A stretch of 48,843 bases of DNA. It comes from Acinetobacter lwoffii (lineage in GTDB: Bacteria > Pseudomonadota > Gammaproteobacteria > Pseudomonadales > Moraxellaceae). The stretch lies in assembly GCF_019343495.1 (NCBI RefSeq), contig NZ_CP072553.1, positions 1-48,843 of the forward strand, written 5' to 3'. Below are positions 8,315 to 17,606 of the stretch, piece by piece; position 1 is the stretch's first letter; every line of letters starts with the position of its first letter. A model generated the notes under the pieces. It was not told where the DNA came from, searched no databases, and saw nothing but the letters and a program-made list of their open reading frames with translations. The position numbers were made by a program, and so were the translations under genes.

Positions 8315-9346
8315 ATGTCTATTCTTGTCCTAAAAGATTTAGAAAAAGCCTTTGGTGAAGATATTAACAATGATGATATTACTGAGATTTCAGTAAATAA
8401 GCCTTGTGAGTATTTCGTGGCTATGAAAGGCACAAGGGACATGATTAAAAGAACTAACCCTGATCTTTCTTATGCACTGTTAAAACGTCTTGCTGAAAGC
8501 ATTGCGACTACTACTGAACAGACAATTTCAGAAGCCCAGCCTTTGCTTTCGGCACAGATTCCTTCACCTACTCATGAAGGCTTATATTTCCGTATTCAAT
8601 TCGTGCGTGACCCTGCTGTTACTACAGGGTCTATCGCTTTATCTATCCGTAAACCAAGTGTTCTAAGCCTGCCATACAGTGCTTATGAATCTATCTTGAA
8701 TGCAGTTGAACCGTTCAACGCTATTTCTTCTAAAGATCAAGAATTGCTTGATCTCTATGAAAGTCGTCAATTTCATAGCTTTCTGCATAAAGCAGTTGCC
8801 TATGAAAAGAACATCATTATTTCTGCTCAAACTGGTGCAGGTAAAACCACACTTTTTAACTCTTTAATTCATGATGCTATCCCTTTGGGTGAACGCCTAA
8901 TCACGATTGAAGATGCTAAAGAGCTACGCCCGCCACATGAAAACACCTTGCAGCTTTACTACTCAAGGGGTGGACAAGGTAAGGCTAAAGTTACTGCTCA
9001 AACGCTTATGGAAGCCTGCCTACGTTTATATCCAAAACGTATCTTACTTGGTGAGATTCGGGGGGCAGAAGCCTTCACTTATTTGAACTTAATTTCTTCA
9101 GGTCATGATGGGTCAATCGCAACCCTTCACGCTAATGACCCGATCAATGCGATTGATCGTCTAACTCTCATGGTTTTACAAGCTGGTACTACGCTGACAA
9201 GTGATCAGGTCAAAATGTTTGTAAAACAAAGTATCGACATTATCGTCCAACTCGGCAGAACGGAAACTGGCGGTTATGGCTGTTCAGCTATCTACTTCAA
9301 AACTTTTGAGGATTTGAAAAATGAAAAAAATAATATTCATGCTTAG
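8315..9346 (+). CDS. virB11: VirB11 secretion/pilus ATPase
   Basis: 343 aa hexameric ATPase of the PulE/VirB11 family. Walker A is AQTGAGKTTL (about residue 170). The Asp-box region TIEDAKEL, the Walker B region ILLGEIRGAEA and the His-box GHDGSIATLHAN are all present. It energises pilus assembly and substrate transfer at the inner membrane. Its 3' end overlaps the next lipoprotein gene by 26 bp. Confidence 0.95.
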   Translation: MSILVLKDLEKAFGEDINNDDITEISVNKPCEYFVAMKGTRDMIKRTNPDLSYALLKRLAESIATTTEQTISEAQPLLSAQIPSPTHEGLYFRIQFVRDPAVTTGSIALSIRKPSVLSLPYSAYESILNAVEPFNAISSKDQELLDLYESRQFHSFLHKAVAYEKNIIISAQTGAGKTTLFNSLIHDAIPLGERLITIEDAKELRPPHENTLQLYYSRGGQGKAKVTAQTLMEACLRLYPKRILLGEIRGAEAFTYLNLISSGHDGSIATLHANDPINAIDRLTLMVLQAGTTLTSDQVKMFVKQSIDIIVQLGRTETGGYGCSAIYFKTFEDLKNEKNNIHA

Positions 9347-9647
9347 TTTTTTAGCTTGTGCAGCTTGCTCATCCAAAGGCATAGATGGCGAATATAACCG
9401 TATTGAACAGACAGCTTTTGAACAAACCAACGGAATGAGTAGCGGTCTGATCGTTGCCGATCAAGGTGCCAAAGTCACTTTAAAAAATAGTTGGGGTGAT
9501 GTGGCTTTAAACACAGTTAAGAAAGAAGAAAAACTGGTTATCCAGTATCAAAACCAAGATGCCTTTCTGCTGGAACAGAAAGGAAATGTGATCACGCTGA
9601 CTGATGTAGACAATCCTGATCAGACATACAAATTTAAAAAGGACTAA
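9321..9647 (+). CDS. Small lipoprotein following virB11
   Basis: 108 aa with signal MKKIIFMLSFLACAAC and a lipobox cysteine near residue 16. The mature part is short and beta-rich (GIDGEYNRIEQTAF; VTLKNSWGDVAL; NVITLTDVDNPDQTYKF), resembling a small lipocalin-like barrel. It overlaps virB11 by 26 bp and is followed by a gene only 3 bp away, so it belongs to the operon. It may be a VirB7-like or entry-exclusion protein; I do not recognise a family. Confidence 0.7.
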   Translation: MKKIIFMLSFLACAACSSKGIDGEYNRIEQTAFEQTNGMSSGLIVADQGAKVTLKNSWGDVALNTVKKEEKLVIQYQNQDAFLLEQKGNVITLTDVDNPDQTYKFKKD

Positions 9648-9650
9648 GCC

Positions 9651-10109
9651 ATGAAAAAAATTACCCTTGCTGCTTTTGTCTTTGTAAGTCTGACCGCAGC
9701 CGAAGCACAGTTACCGCAGACTTTTACTCAAGTGCTTCAGTCTTTTGCTCAAGATAATCGCTTAATCTACATTCCTGAAACCCCTAATCAGGGCGATTAC
9801 ATTACTTATAAGTTTTCTAGTGATGCCAGTTGTCAATCTGAAAGCTGTGCCGATCTGAAAGTCTATTACAGCATTGACCCCAACTGTGTGCCTGCCAGTG
9901 TTGGTTTATTTGGTGAACTACCTGTAAGTATTCCAGGTGATGCAAAAGCCCTTTTTATTTCTCCGACTATTTCTGATGTTTCTAGCCAAGCTAAGGACTT
10001 TCTACGTGTTCAAGTTAAAGGTGGGTGCTATGAGTTTTCTATGGGAGAAAAAGGCTCACATTTTAAAACTCTAGTGGATTTGGCTAACCGTTTGGCTGCT
10101 GCTAAGTAA
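9651..10109 (+). CDS. Secreted cysteine-containing protein of tra operon 1
   Basis: 152 aa, Sec signal ending AAEAQ. The mature protein has four cysteines (ASCQSESCADLK, DPNCVPAS, KGGCYEFS), enough for two disulfides, so it is probably folded in the periplasm. No known domain recognised. It lies between a lipoprotein and the VirB1-VirB5 fusion, with AAGGAATAC before the next ATG. A periplasmic or pilus-tip accessory role is plausible but unproven. Confidence 0.65.
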   Translation: MKKITLAAFVFVSLTAAEAQLPQTFTQVLQSFAQDNRLIYIPETPNQGDYITYKFSSDASCQSESCADLKVYYSIDPNCVPASVGLFGELPVSIPGDAKALFISPTISDVSSQAKDFLRVQVKGGCYEFSMGEKGSHFKTLVDLANRLAAAK

Positions 10110-10120
10110 GGAATACAACT

Positions 10121-11368
10121 ATGAAGATAAAAAAATTATCACTTCTAATATTAGTTGGATTAAGCAGTATCAGTGTTGCGTCTAATCTTCCTTATCATGA
10201 TGTAGTCCTTTCTGCTTCAGCTAAATATGGTTATGACCCGCTTTTAATTCATGCTGTTATCAAAAAAGAATCTTCACATAGAAATACAGCAAGATCAGGT
10301 GTCGGGGCGCAAGGCTTAATGCAATTAATGCCTGCAACAGCAAAATCTCTCGGTGTATCTAATCCTAATGACCCTGTTCAAAATGTGAATGCTGGTACTC
10401 GTTATCTTAAGCAGCTTAACTCGCAATTCGGAAATATGCCCCACGCTCTTTATGCGTATAACTGGGGGATGGGTAACTTACGTGCTTATCTGAAAGGCAC
10501 TAAAAAAGTAATGCCAAGAGAAACCCAAGAGTATGTACCAAAGATCGCACAGTTTTATAAAAACTATGGTGGGTCAGGTAACTATTTCGGTGGCAATGTT
10601 ATTAAAGGCACTAATAATGCTCAAGGCAAGCCAGCTACAACAGCAATTGAAAATGAAAACTCCAAAAAGATTCGTGAAAAGCTGGAAGTCCAAAATGCTT
10701 GTAAGCCTGTAAAACTGCCTGAAGCCGAACAGGTAGATATTGATTCACCTATCACTCTACCTCCTATCCCTCCGGTTACTGGCGGGGCGGGTAAAACTGT
10801 TTTTGACCCTACTAAAAATGCTGATGCTGCATTACAGGTAGAGGAATTAATGCGCCAGATTCAAGTATTACGTGGACAATATGACAGCATTACAAAAGGT
10901 TTAGCGGGTCTTGGTCTTTTAACCAATGTCGCTCAACTTGCTGGCTTTGAACTGCCTAATGGCTTCTCTGCTGAACCTACAAATATCTTTAATACCCCTA
11001 AAGAACAAAATGCCTATAACGAGCTTCAACGTCAGATCGCCACGGATACAGGCGTTTATGCCAGTAAAGAACTAGGGAAGATCCAAAATCTCACTGCTGC
11101 AAGAGTTAATACCGCTTATGTAGAAGCAGAAGTTGCTTGGACACAAGTTAATTGCAGTTTTGAAAACCTCAAGTCTTTGGCTGCGGTCAATACCAACACT
11201 TTGAAGCAGTCAAAAGATTTAGCAAATGCGCTTGCTGTAGAGAACAGCATGATCGTTGCCAATCAAGCTAAGTTAAAAGCCAACATGCTTATGATGCAGT
11301 CGAGCATGGAGAGCTACAAAGTAGCTTCTCATCAGGCAGTACAGAAGTTTTTGGGGTCAGTTAAATGA
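10121..11368 (+). CDS. Lytic transglycosylase fused to a VirB5-like domain
   Basis: 415 aa. After a Sec signal (ending SISVAS) residues ~25-145 form a soluble lytic transglycosylase/VirB1 domain with catalytic Glu50 in HAVIKKESSH and the GLMQLMPATA and ALYAYNWG motifs. Residues ~210-415 resemble VirB5: FDPTKNADAALQVEELMRQI matches the opening of the VirB5 gene at 16900 (VFDPTAVANMVKQLAQMKQQ). KDLANALAVENSMIVANQAKL matches QDLANAIAIEQGYINSIGAKL there. So one polypeptide joins peptidoglycan cutting and a pilus-tip-like part. Separate virB1 and virB5 also exist in operon 2, so this is an extra, diverged copy. Its 3' end overlaps virD4 by 4 bp. Confidence 0.8.
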   Translation: MKIKKLSLLILVGLSSISVASNLPYHDVVLSASAKYGYDPLLIHAVIKKESSHRNTARSGVGAQGLMQLMPATAKSLGVSNPNDPVQNVNAGTRYLKQLNSQFGNMPHALYAYNWGMGNLRAYLKGTKKVMPRETQEYVPKIAQFYKNYGGSGNYFGGNVIKGTNNAQGKPATTAIENENSKKIREKLEVQNACKPVKLPEAEQVDIDSPITLPPIPPVTGGAGKTVFDPTKNADAALQVEELMRQIQVLRGQYDSITKGLAGLGLLTNVAQLAGFELPNGFSAEPTNIFNTPKEQNAYNELQRQIATDTGVYASKELGKIQNLTAARVNTAYVEAEVAWTQVNCSFENLKSLAAVNTNTLKQSKDLANALAVENSMIVANQAKLKANMLMMQSSMESYKVASHQAVQKFLGSVK

Positions 11369-12885
11369 TGAATGATCAAAGCCAAAAGATTTTTAATCAG
11401 TCTATCCTGATTGTTATTTTTTCCGTGATCACGGCATGGGTAGTATTACTGCCTAAGTTTTTTATTATCCCTCAAGAACAGAAGGTTAAGGCTATTCTGT
11501 ATGCCCTGCCATTGACCTTTAAAACGCCTTTATACGTTTTGATTCTCTTAGTGGTATTGGTCATTAGCTGGGTGATCGCTTGGTTTTATTTTCAGAACAA
11601 TAAAACTCCTTTTGCTGGTGAACGGTACGTTAAAGTTTTGCGGGGCTTACAGCTAGTTAGCCCCTATAAATTTAAGAAACTGACGACAGAAAAAGGCTAT
11701 CAAATTCGTTTTTGTGGTATGCCAGTTCCGAAAGATTTGAAGTACAAACACTTCCTTTTAACTGGTGGTACTGGTCAAGGTAAATCCGTTTCTATTAGTG
11801 ATTTCTTAGATTCTTGCGTATCTGATGCCCGCAGTAAAACCCGCTTAATTGTTGTGGACCCTAACGGCTCATATACAAGTTTGTTCTATAAAAAGGGCGA
11901 TGTGATTTTTAACCCTTTCGATGCTCGATCTGTAAGCTGGTCAATCATTAATGAAGTAAGAAACCCTTATGATATTGAAACTTACTCAGCTACATTGATT
12001 CCAAAATCTTCCGATGCGAAACATGAAAACTTTAATAGTATGGCTCGTACAATTGTTAAGTCTGCTATGTCTAAAATTCTGGAAATGCCAGACATATCAA
12101 AAGCAGCAAAAGCACAATTGTTCTTAGATACGTTATTAAACTCTAGTGATGATCAATTAAGAGATTTCTTGATGGGTACGCCTGCATTTAGTCTGCTAGG
12201 AAATAGTGAACTGGTCGGGACGCTGCGAAGCATCATCACAACTTATCTCACGCCACATACCCACAATTCAATTGGTGATTTTTCCTTTAGAGATTACTTA
12301 AAAGATGGTGAAGGCAATATTTTTATTACTTGGCGTGAAGATCAATTAACTGCATTACAGCCACTTGTAAGCTGTATCACTGATGTTGTTTGTAGCTCAT
12401 TACTTTCTGATTTCGACAACTATTCAGACTTTGTTTTTTGCTTAGACGAACTAGGCTCATTAAATCGACTTTCATACTTGGAAGCTGTGCTGACGAAAGG
12501 GCGTAAGCACAGACTTATTGCTTTGGCGGGTATTCAAAGTTTAGCCCAGCTTATAACAATCTATGGCGACAAATTCTCAATCACGCTAAGGGGCTGTTTT
12601 TCGTCATTTGGTGTATGTGCCGTAAACGCTCAAGATACTTATACCCCCCAAGAATATGAAAAGTCTTTCGGTGCAATCGAAGTATTACGAAAAATGAAAT
12701 CTAGTCACAAGGATGCAAAAAGTGAGTTGGTAAAAGAGAAGGAAAATGTTGTTAAAGCTGAAGAAATAAGCAGCCTTCAACCACTTCATTTTTATTTAAA
12801 GTTTTCAGGTCATTACCCGCCTACTTTAGTAAAAATGAAGTACCGCTCTTATGCTAAAGTTGCGGCTTCTTACCAACAAAACTGA
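11365..12885 (+). CDS. virD4: Type IV coupling protein (VirD4/TraD family)
   Basis: 506 aa. Two N-terminal transmembrane helices (about residues 13-35 and 54-76), Walker A TGGTGQGKS at about 133-141, Walker B FVFCLDELGSL, and the downstream GRKHRLIALAGIQSLAQL segment characteristic of TraD/TrwB coupling ATPases. It carries the relaxase-DNA complex to the channel. It lacks a long C-terminal acidic tail, unlike F TraD. ATGATG start overlaps the preceding stop. Confidence 0.93.
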   Translation: MMNDQSQKIFNQSILIVIFSVITAWVVLLPKFFIIPQEQKVKAILYALPLTFKTPLYVLILLVVLVISWVIAWFYFQNNKTPFAGERYVKVLRGLQLVSPYKFKKLTTEKGYQIRFCGMPVPKDLKYKHFLLTGGTGQGKSVSISDFLDSCVSDARSKTRLIVVDPNGSYTSLFYKKGDVIFNPFDARSVSWSIINEVRNPYDIETYSATLIPKSSDAKHENFNSMARTIVKSAMSKILEMPDISKAAKAQLFLDTLLNSSDDQLRDFLMGTPAFSLLGNSELVGTLRSIITTYLTPHTHNSIGDFSFRDYLKDGEGNIFITWREDQLTALQPLVSCITDVVCSSLLSDFDNYSDFVFCLDELGSLNRLSYLEAVLTKGRKHRLIALAGIQSLAQLITIYGDKFSITLRGCFSSFGVCAVNAQDTYTPQEYEKSFGAIEVLRKMKSSHKDAKSELVKEKENVVKAEEISSLQPLHFYLKFSGHYPPTLVKMKYRSYAKVAASYQQN

Positions 12886-12902
12886 AAAAAGGAAATCTAA
12901 GC

Positions 12903-13103
12903 ATGAAACGTGAACAACTATACGTGAGCGATGAATTTGCAGCTGAGTTTGACGAGTTTTTCTTACGCTATAAACGTGGTGAATTGAAAGTTCCTGAAGA
13001 ACTACAGAACCGCAGATTGACAAGAAATTTAATATTCCTGATCGCCCTCGATCAATATTTCAAAGAGAAACATAATTTTTCAAATAGTCCTTTTGAGGAC
13101 TGA
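12903..13103 (+). CDS. Small charged protein, last gene of tra operon 1
   Basis: 66 aa; AAGGAAATC precedes the ATG. A short strand-like segment (EQLYVSDEF), a helix (AAEFDEFFLRYKRG) and a second helix (RRLTRNLIFLIALDQYFKE) give a layout compatible with a small DNA-binding or adaptor protein, possibly ribbon-helix-helix-like, but no family is certain. It ends 6 bp before the palindromic operator of operon 2, so it is a candidate for the regulator acting there, or for a coupling-protein accessory factor. Confidence 0.6.
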   Translation: MKREQLYVSDEFAAEFDEFFLRYKRGELKVPEELQNRRLTRNLIFLIALDQYFKEKHNFSNSPFED

Positions 13104-13133
13104 ATCAAATAGAGTTATACTGTTATAACTCTA
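13093..13133 (+). promoter_or_regulatory. Promoter and palindromic operator of tra operon 2
   Basis: -35 TTGAGG (13093) and -10 TATACT (13116) are 17 bp apart. The -10 lies inside TAGAGTTATA-CTGT-TATAACTCTA (13110-13133), identical to the operator at 3323. AAGGGA (13135-13140) serves the following gene. Confidence 0.75.
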
Positions 13134-13148
13134 CAAGGGATAATGACA

Positions 13149-13862
13149 ATGTTCAGAAGATTAATAATCAGCTTTATTTGCACAACTCCTGTGCTGGTAA
13201 GCGCTTCACCTTATGAGGATTTAATTTACAAGCATTCTGTAGCTAACGGTTTAGACCCTAAGTTAGTTACAGCAATTATGGCAAGGGAGAGTGCATTTAA
13301 GCCTAATGCTCGATCTCCCAAAGATGCTAGAGGGCTTATGCAAGTTATTCCATCAACAGCCCGGATGGTAGGTGTTGACCCTAGAAGATTATTTGAACCT
13401 GAACAAAGTATTATTGCTGGTACTCGTTACCTTGCTTTCTTAAACAAACGGTTTAATGGCAATCTGATCAAAATCATAGCTGGCTATAATGCTGGACACG
13501 GTGCGGTGGAAAAATTTGGCGGCATTCCCCCTTACCGTGAAACTAGAAACTACGTTACTTACGTCACAAGTAAATATCAAAAATTGCTAGGCGGTGGGGC
13601 ATTAGAAAACTTTAATGCCCCCCAACCCAGCCCGATCTTCCCTGAAGCTAAAAGAAAAAATGACATGGTTGTCTTAGCTTCTTGGCAGCAAAATCAATAC
13701 CCCGACTATTCCGCAGAATACCCACAAGATCAAAGCTATATCGCACAAGCTGAACCTGTGCGAGTTCGTATAAATAATCAGCCTTCAATTCAACAGCCTG
13801 CACAACCAACCTCATTTGTGCAGTCGCTCAATTCTAATGGGCGTTACGTCCAAGTTTTTTAA
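13149..13862 (+). CDS. virB1: VirB1 lytic transglycosylase
   Basis: About 237 aa from ATG 13149; the upstream ATG at 13143 is only 2 bp from AAGGGA, so the second start is better placed. Sec signal ends VSAS. The transglycosylase domain has catalytic Glu in IMARESAFKPNA, then DARGLMQVIPSTA and AGYNAGHGAVEKFGG, all classic for Slt/VirB1 enzymes. It opens peptidoglycan for channel assembly. The C-terminal ~70 residues are Gln/Pro-rich and probably disordered. First gene of operon 2. Confidence 0.92.
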   Translation: MFRRLIISFICTTPVLVSASPYEDLIYKHSVANGLDPKLVTAIMARESAFKPNARSPKDARGLMQVIPSTARMVGVDPRRLFEPEQSIIAGTRYLAFLNKRFNGNLIKIIAGYNAGHGAVEKFGGIPPYRETRNYVTYVTSKYQKLLGGGALENFNAPQPSPIFPEAKRKNDMVVLASWQQNQYPDYSAEYPQDQSYIAQAEPVRVRINNQPSIQQPAQPTSFVQSLNSNGRYVQVF

Positions 13863-13884
13863 TTAGTTAAGTTAGGAAAGAACT

Positions 13885-14178
13885 ATGAAAAAGTCGAATT
13901 TTATTAAATTGGCACACCTCCCTGTAGCGTTTTTTGCATTGATCTTTAGCCAGGTGGCAAACGCAGCTTGGGGGCAAAAGTTTGCTTCAAAGCTGAACTC
14001 ATTTAATGACGAATTAGTAATTGCAGCAGCAGTCGCTTTCGTAACTGGTGTGATCTGTTTAGCTATCACAATGATGGGCGGTGGTAGCGAGAGAATTAAA
14101 CGCTGGGGCGTTGGTTTGGTAATCGCTGGCATTCTTTGTTTCATTGCCCCTGATTTGGGTAGCTTCTTCTTCAGCTAA
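13885..14178 (+). CDS. virB2: VirB2 major pilin
   Basis: 97 aa. Long signal peptide with cleavage after VANA, then two hydrophobic helices (LVIAAAVAFVTGVICLAITMM and WGVGLVIAGILCFIAP) joined by a short basic loop (GGGSERIKR). This is the TrbC/VirB2 pilin layout. It forms the conjugative pilus. AGGAAAG precedes the ATG and virB3-virB4 follows directly. Confidence 0.9.
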   Translation: MKKSNFIKLAHLPVAFFALIFSQVANAAWGQKFASKLNSFNDELVIAAAVAFVTGVICLAITMMGGGSERIKRWGVGLVIAGILCFIAPDLGSFFFS

Positions 14179-14191
14179 ACGGTGAGTGAAC

Positions 14192-16903
14192 ATGAGCAAA
14201 GCCACTGAAAAACAGGAACAGAAAGACCTTTTATTTGCGGGTCTTGCACGAGTGGCAAGGGTCGCAAATATTCCAGTAGATATTTTCGCTATCTTTTTTA
14301 TTGTCGGTGGATTTCTCATTACTATCCTTGCCTTGCTAGGAAAAGTAATGACTGGCTTCTTCATCATTGCGGGGATTTATTTAGTCCTTAATGCACTGAC
14401 CTATGAAGAAGATAGAGGGATTCAATACCTACTTTTTTCACTGAAAAGGAAATTTTCTAGAAAAATGGTTTTCGGTGGTTATAGCTTTGAAACCCATACC
14501 AAAACCAAAGATGAGGGAATTGAATATGATCAAAAACAACTAGCGAGTGGTGAACTAATGGAAGTGAGCAATTTACCCTATCTGACACCAATTGACAGCC
14601 ACAATATTAAGCTCGTAAACGGTGATATTTTTACAATCCTGAAGATCACAGGTTTTGCATACGAAACCAAAAGCTATGAACAGTTGAAGATGCTTAAACG
14701 CTATCGAGCAGAAATGTTCAAGCAGCTCGGTAGCCGTTTCGTTGTTAGCGTTTACTATGATCGACACGAAGTAGAAACAGAAATACCAGAACCTCACGGC
14801 AATGAATTTTCTGATCACTTCCAACAGAAATATTATGAAAAGCTAAGTCAGGAACATATGTTCCAAAATGACATTTATATTTCTCTCCTTGTTCGCAAAG
14901 CTAACCCAAGTGAACCGCCATTTACCCGCCTAAAAAATACATTCTTCAGAGTAGATAATGAAGCTCAAATGCTCGCAGAATTAAGCAATGCTGTAAGTAT
15001 GTTTAAAGAGTACCTTCAGGATGCTAACCCTCGTCAATTGGGCGTTTATCATAAAGATAATGTGATGTATTCCGAAGCGGTTAATTTTTTGGGCTACATG
15101 GTGAATTTAGAAAGAGCAGAGATACCCCTATACCCGACAGAGATCAGAAACTATTTGGGCTTTGTCCGTAAAGTATTTACTCCGGATGGAACAATTAAGT
15201 TTTATCATCCGAGTGGTGAAGTCACCGCAGGCGCGATTTACAGCCTACCAACGCCTAACTACCCTGAACATACCGATCACACGATGTTAGATGAGTTTTT
15301 GAAGGTAGATCATCCTCTACTTATTTCTCAAACTTTCATGATGATGGACAGAAGAAAGTCTATCAACATGAGTATCCAGCGTCAGAACCAGTTAAAAAAT
15401 GCGAAAGATAAATCTGAATCTCAAATTGAAGCGATTAATCAAGCTGTAGATGATTTGGCTTCAGGTCGCATTCTGAATGGTATCTATTCTCTTAATGTAC
15501 TTGTTACAGCTAAGAATGGTGCAGCCTTTAAAGATGCTATGCAGAAAACTAGCGGGGCTTTCCAGCGAAATCACATGCTGCCTAAAAAGGAAGATTTAAT
15601 TGCTGAACCTACTTTTTACTCAACGTTAATTGGTAATTATCATTTACTCCAACGCCCTGCAACGATCAATACAACTAACTTTGCTGGCTTTGCCAGTATG
15701 CACAATAGCTCTATTGGTAAAAAGGAAGGCAACCATTGGGGCGAGTATGTTTTACAGTTAAAGACTGAAGGAAATACCCCTTATTACTTTAATTTCCATG
15801 AGGGTGATGTAGGTCATACTCGTATTACAACTGGTACTGGTGGCGGTAAAACAACTTTAATTAATGCTTTGCTCACAGCAGCAGATAAGTTTAAGCCCTA
15901 TATTTTTCACTTTGATTTTGAATATTCAGCATCAGTTTGGATTCAAGCAATGGGCGGTAAACATACCGTTCTAAGTGAAATGGTGCCGACTGGTTGGAAT
16001 CCGCTTCAGTTAGATGACACCGATCAGAATAGACTTTTCCTGAATAAACTTTTTGCATTCATGGGGCAAGACTATAACGAGGCTGGAAACCCGAAACCAT
16101 TATCAGCAGCAGAAGAAAACAAAATTAAAGAAGTTGTAGAAGCAGTTTACAGCTATGAAAAAACTCTCCGGAGGTTAAGAAACTTTATCTCACTGTTTGG
16201 CATGGCAGAGAATAATAACCTTGCTGAACGCATGGCGAAATGGGCGAATAATGGTCATTTTGCCAATATCTTTGACAATGAAGGTGACAATTTCTCAATT
16301 GAAGATGCTCGTATCTTTGGTTATGAAATGAAAAACGTCATTAAAAATGATGTCGTGCTGGGTGCTATGTCTATGTATATCTTTCACCGTATTGATATAG
16401 CTATGTCAGAGGGTCGTCCGTTCATTGTGGTAGTTGAGGAAGGTCAGCGTTACATCAGCAACCCGATCAACTTAGCTTGGCTGAAAATTATGTTGACTAC
16501 ATACCGTAGACGTAACGGCATGATGATCTTCGTAACCCCTACCCCTGAAGTGATCACTAAGGATGACGATCTGATCGGGCAGTTTAAAACCTCAATTCTA
16601 TTGCCGAACGATAAAGCCAACCCAGCAACGTATATGGGTAATGATCAAAATTCAGGATTAGGATGCACACAAACAGAATTTGAATGGATTGTTAATACAC
16701 CGCCTTACTTACGTCAGTTCATGATTAAAAACTCTCATGATTCAGTCATTAGTAAGCTCGATCTAGGAAATATGTCAGAAATTATCCCAGTATTTTCAGG
16801 CAATGAAGTACGCCACAAGATGCTTGAAGAAACACTAAGTAAAAATGAAAACCTAACCTACTCCCAATGGGTTAATGAATTTAATGAAAAGGTGAAATCA
16901 TGA
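14192..16903 (+). CDS. virB4: VirB3-VirB4 fusion ATPase
   Basis: About 903 aa. I start at ATG 14192, with GGTGAG at 14181, rather than the GTG at 14186. Residues ~1-100 have two close transmembrane helices and the layout of VirB3 (LFAGLARVARVANIPVDIF; ITILALLGKVMTG). From ~115 the protein is VirB4/CagE: Walker A TGTGGGKTTL (about residue 550), Walker B FIVVVEEGQRYI, and YRRRNGMMIFVTPTPE downstream. It is the main assembly ATPase. Fused VirB3-VirB4 is known in several type IV systems. No separate virB3 exists here. Confidence 0.93.
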   Translation: MSKATEKQEQKDLLFAGLARVARVANIPVDIFAIFFIVGGFLITILALLGKVMTGFFIIAGIYLVLNALTYEEDRGIQYLLFSLKRKFSRKMVFGGYSFETHTKTKDEGIEYDQKQLASGELMEVSNLPYLTPIDSHNIKLVNGDIFTILKITGFAYETKSYEQLKMLKRYRAEMFKQLGSRFVVSVYYDRHEVETEIPEPHGNEFSDHFQQKYYEKLSQEHMFQNDIYISLLVRKANPSEPPFTRLKNTFFRVDNEAQMLAELSNAVSMFKEYLQDANPRQLGVYHKDNVMYSEAVNFLGYMVNLERAEIPLYPTEIRNYLGFVRKVFTPDGTIKFYHPSGEVTAGAIYSLPTPNYPEHTDHTMLDEFLKVDHPLLISQTFMMMDRRKSINMSIQRQNQLKNAKDKSESQIEAINQAVDDLASGRILNGIYSLNVLVTAKNGAAFKDAMQKTSGAFQRNHMLPKKEDLIAEPTFYSTLIGNYHLLQRPATINTTNFAGFASMHNSSIGKKEGNHWGEYVLQLKTEGNTPYYFNFHEGDVGHTRITTGTGGGKTTLINALLTAADKFKPYIFHFDFEYSASVWIQAMGGKHTVLSEMVPTGWNPLQLDDTDQNRLFLNKLFAFMGQDYNEAGNPKPLSAAEENKIKEVVEAVYSYEKTLRRLRNFISLFGMAENNNLAERMAKWANNGHFANIFDNEGDNFSIEDARIFGYEMKNVIKNDVVLGAMSMYIFHRIDIAMSEGRPFIVVVEEGQRYISNPINLAWLKIMLTTYRRRNGMMIFVTPTPEVITKDDDLIGQFKTSILLPNDKANPATYMGNDQNSGLGCTQTEFEWIVNTPPYLRQFMIKNSHDSVISKLDLGNMSEIIPVFSGNEVRHKMLEETLSKNENLTYSQWVNEFNEKVKS

Positions 16904-17541
16904 AAATGAGCAAAACAAAAATCACGGCTGTAGCTTTTGCTTTATTGTTCACAGCCAATCCCGCTAAGGCTTGGGACGTTGTTTTTGACCCGACTGCCGT
17001 TGCTAACATGGTGAAGCAACTTGCTCAAATGAAGCAGCAGTATGAAATCATGAAAAAACAATATGAAAGCACAACAGGTAATACAGGTATTGGGACTTCA
17101 GGCGTAAAGACTGTTACTGATGTTGTAGCTGGTTCATGGCAAGATGTTGTTTCCAATCAGAAGTCTGGTGCTTTCGGCAGTGCACAAAAAACTTATGACA
17201 AGGTGCTTACTACTATCGGTAGTGAAGGCATGAATCAGCTTCTAAGCAATGATCAGTACAAGCGCAGCTATAATACTGTTAAGACAGGTTTTGCCTTCAG
17301 TGATGCTTCTTATAATGCTTTGAATGAACACGTTGCAAACCTTACTACTTTAAAGAATAAGATCAATTCGACTAAGAACATTAAAGAAGCACAGGACTTA
17401 GCTAATGCCATTGCAATTGAACAGGGTTATATCAACTCTATCGGTGCGAAGCTGGCTGCGGTCCAAACCAATTTAGCTTCAAATAATGCTTCATCAGGTG
17501 TCACCAGTACACAAAGTTTTAAATCATGGTTTGGTAACTAA
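16900..17541 (+). CDS. virB5: VirB5 minor pilus component
   Basis: 213 aa. Sec signal ends PAKAW; the mature start VVFDPTAVANMVKQLAQM is typical of VirB5/TrbJ. The rest is largely helical with a C-terminal segment QDLANAIAIEQGYINSIGAKL. It overlaps virB4 by 4 bp (TCATGA). VirB5 sits at the pilus tip. It is a paralog of the C-terminal half of the fusion protein at 10121. Confidence 0.9.
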   Translation: MKMSKTKITAVAFALLFTANPAKAWDVVFDPTAVANMVKQLAQMKQQYEIMKKQYESTTGNTGIGTSGVKTVTDVVAGSWQDVVSNQKSGAFGSAQKTYDKVLTTIGSEGMNQLLSNDQYKRSYNTVKTGFAFSDASYNALNEHVANLTTLKNKINSTKNIKEAQDLANAIAIEQGYINSIGAKLAAVQTNLASNNASSGVTSTQSFKSWFGN

Positions 17542-17555
17542 TCTTTTTTCTTACG

Positions 17556-17586
17556 GCTAACAGTTCTGACTGTTAGCTTTTTTTTG
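17556..17586 (+). terminator. Terminator of tra operon 2
   Basis: GCTAACAG, loop TTCTGA, CTGTTAGC, then an eight-T run. Confidence 0.9.
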
Positions 17587-17606
17587 TCTAAATTTAGGTT
17601 TTCTAT

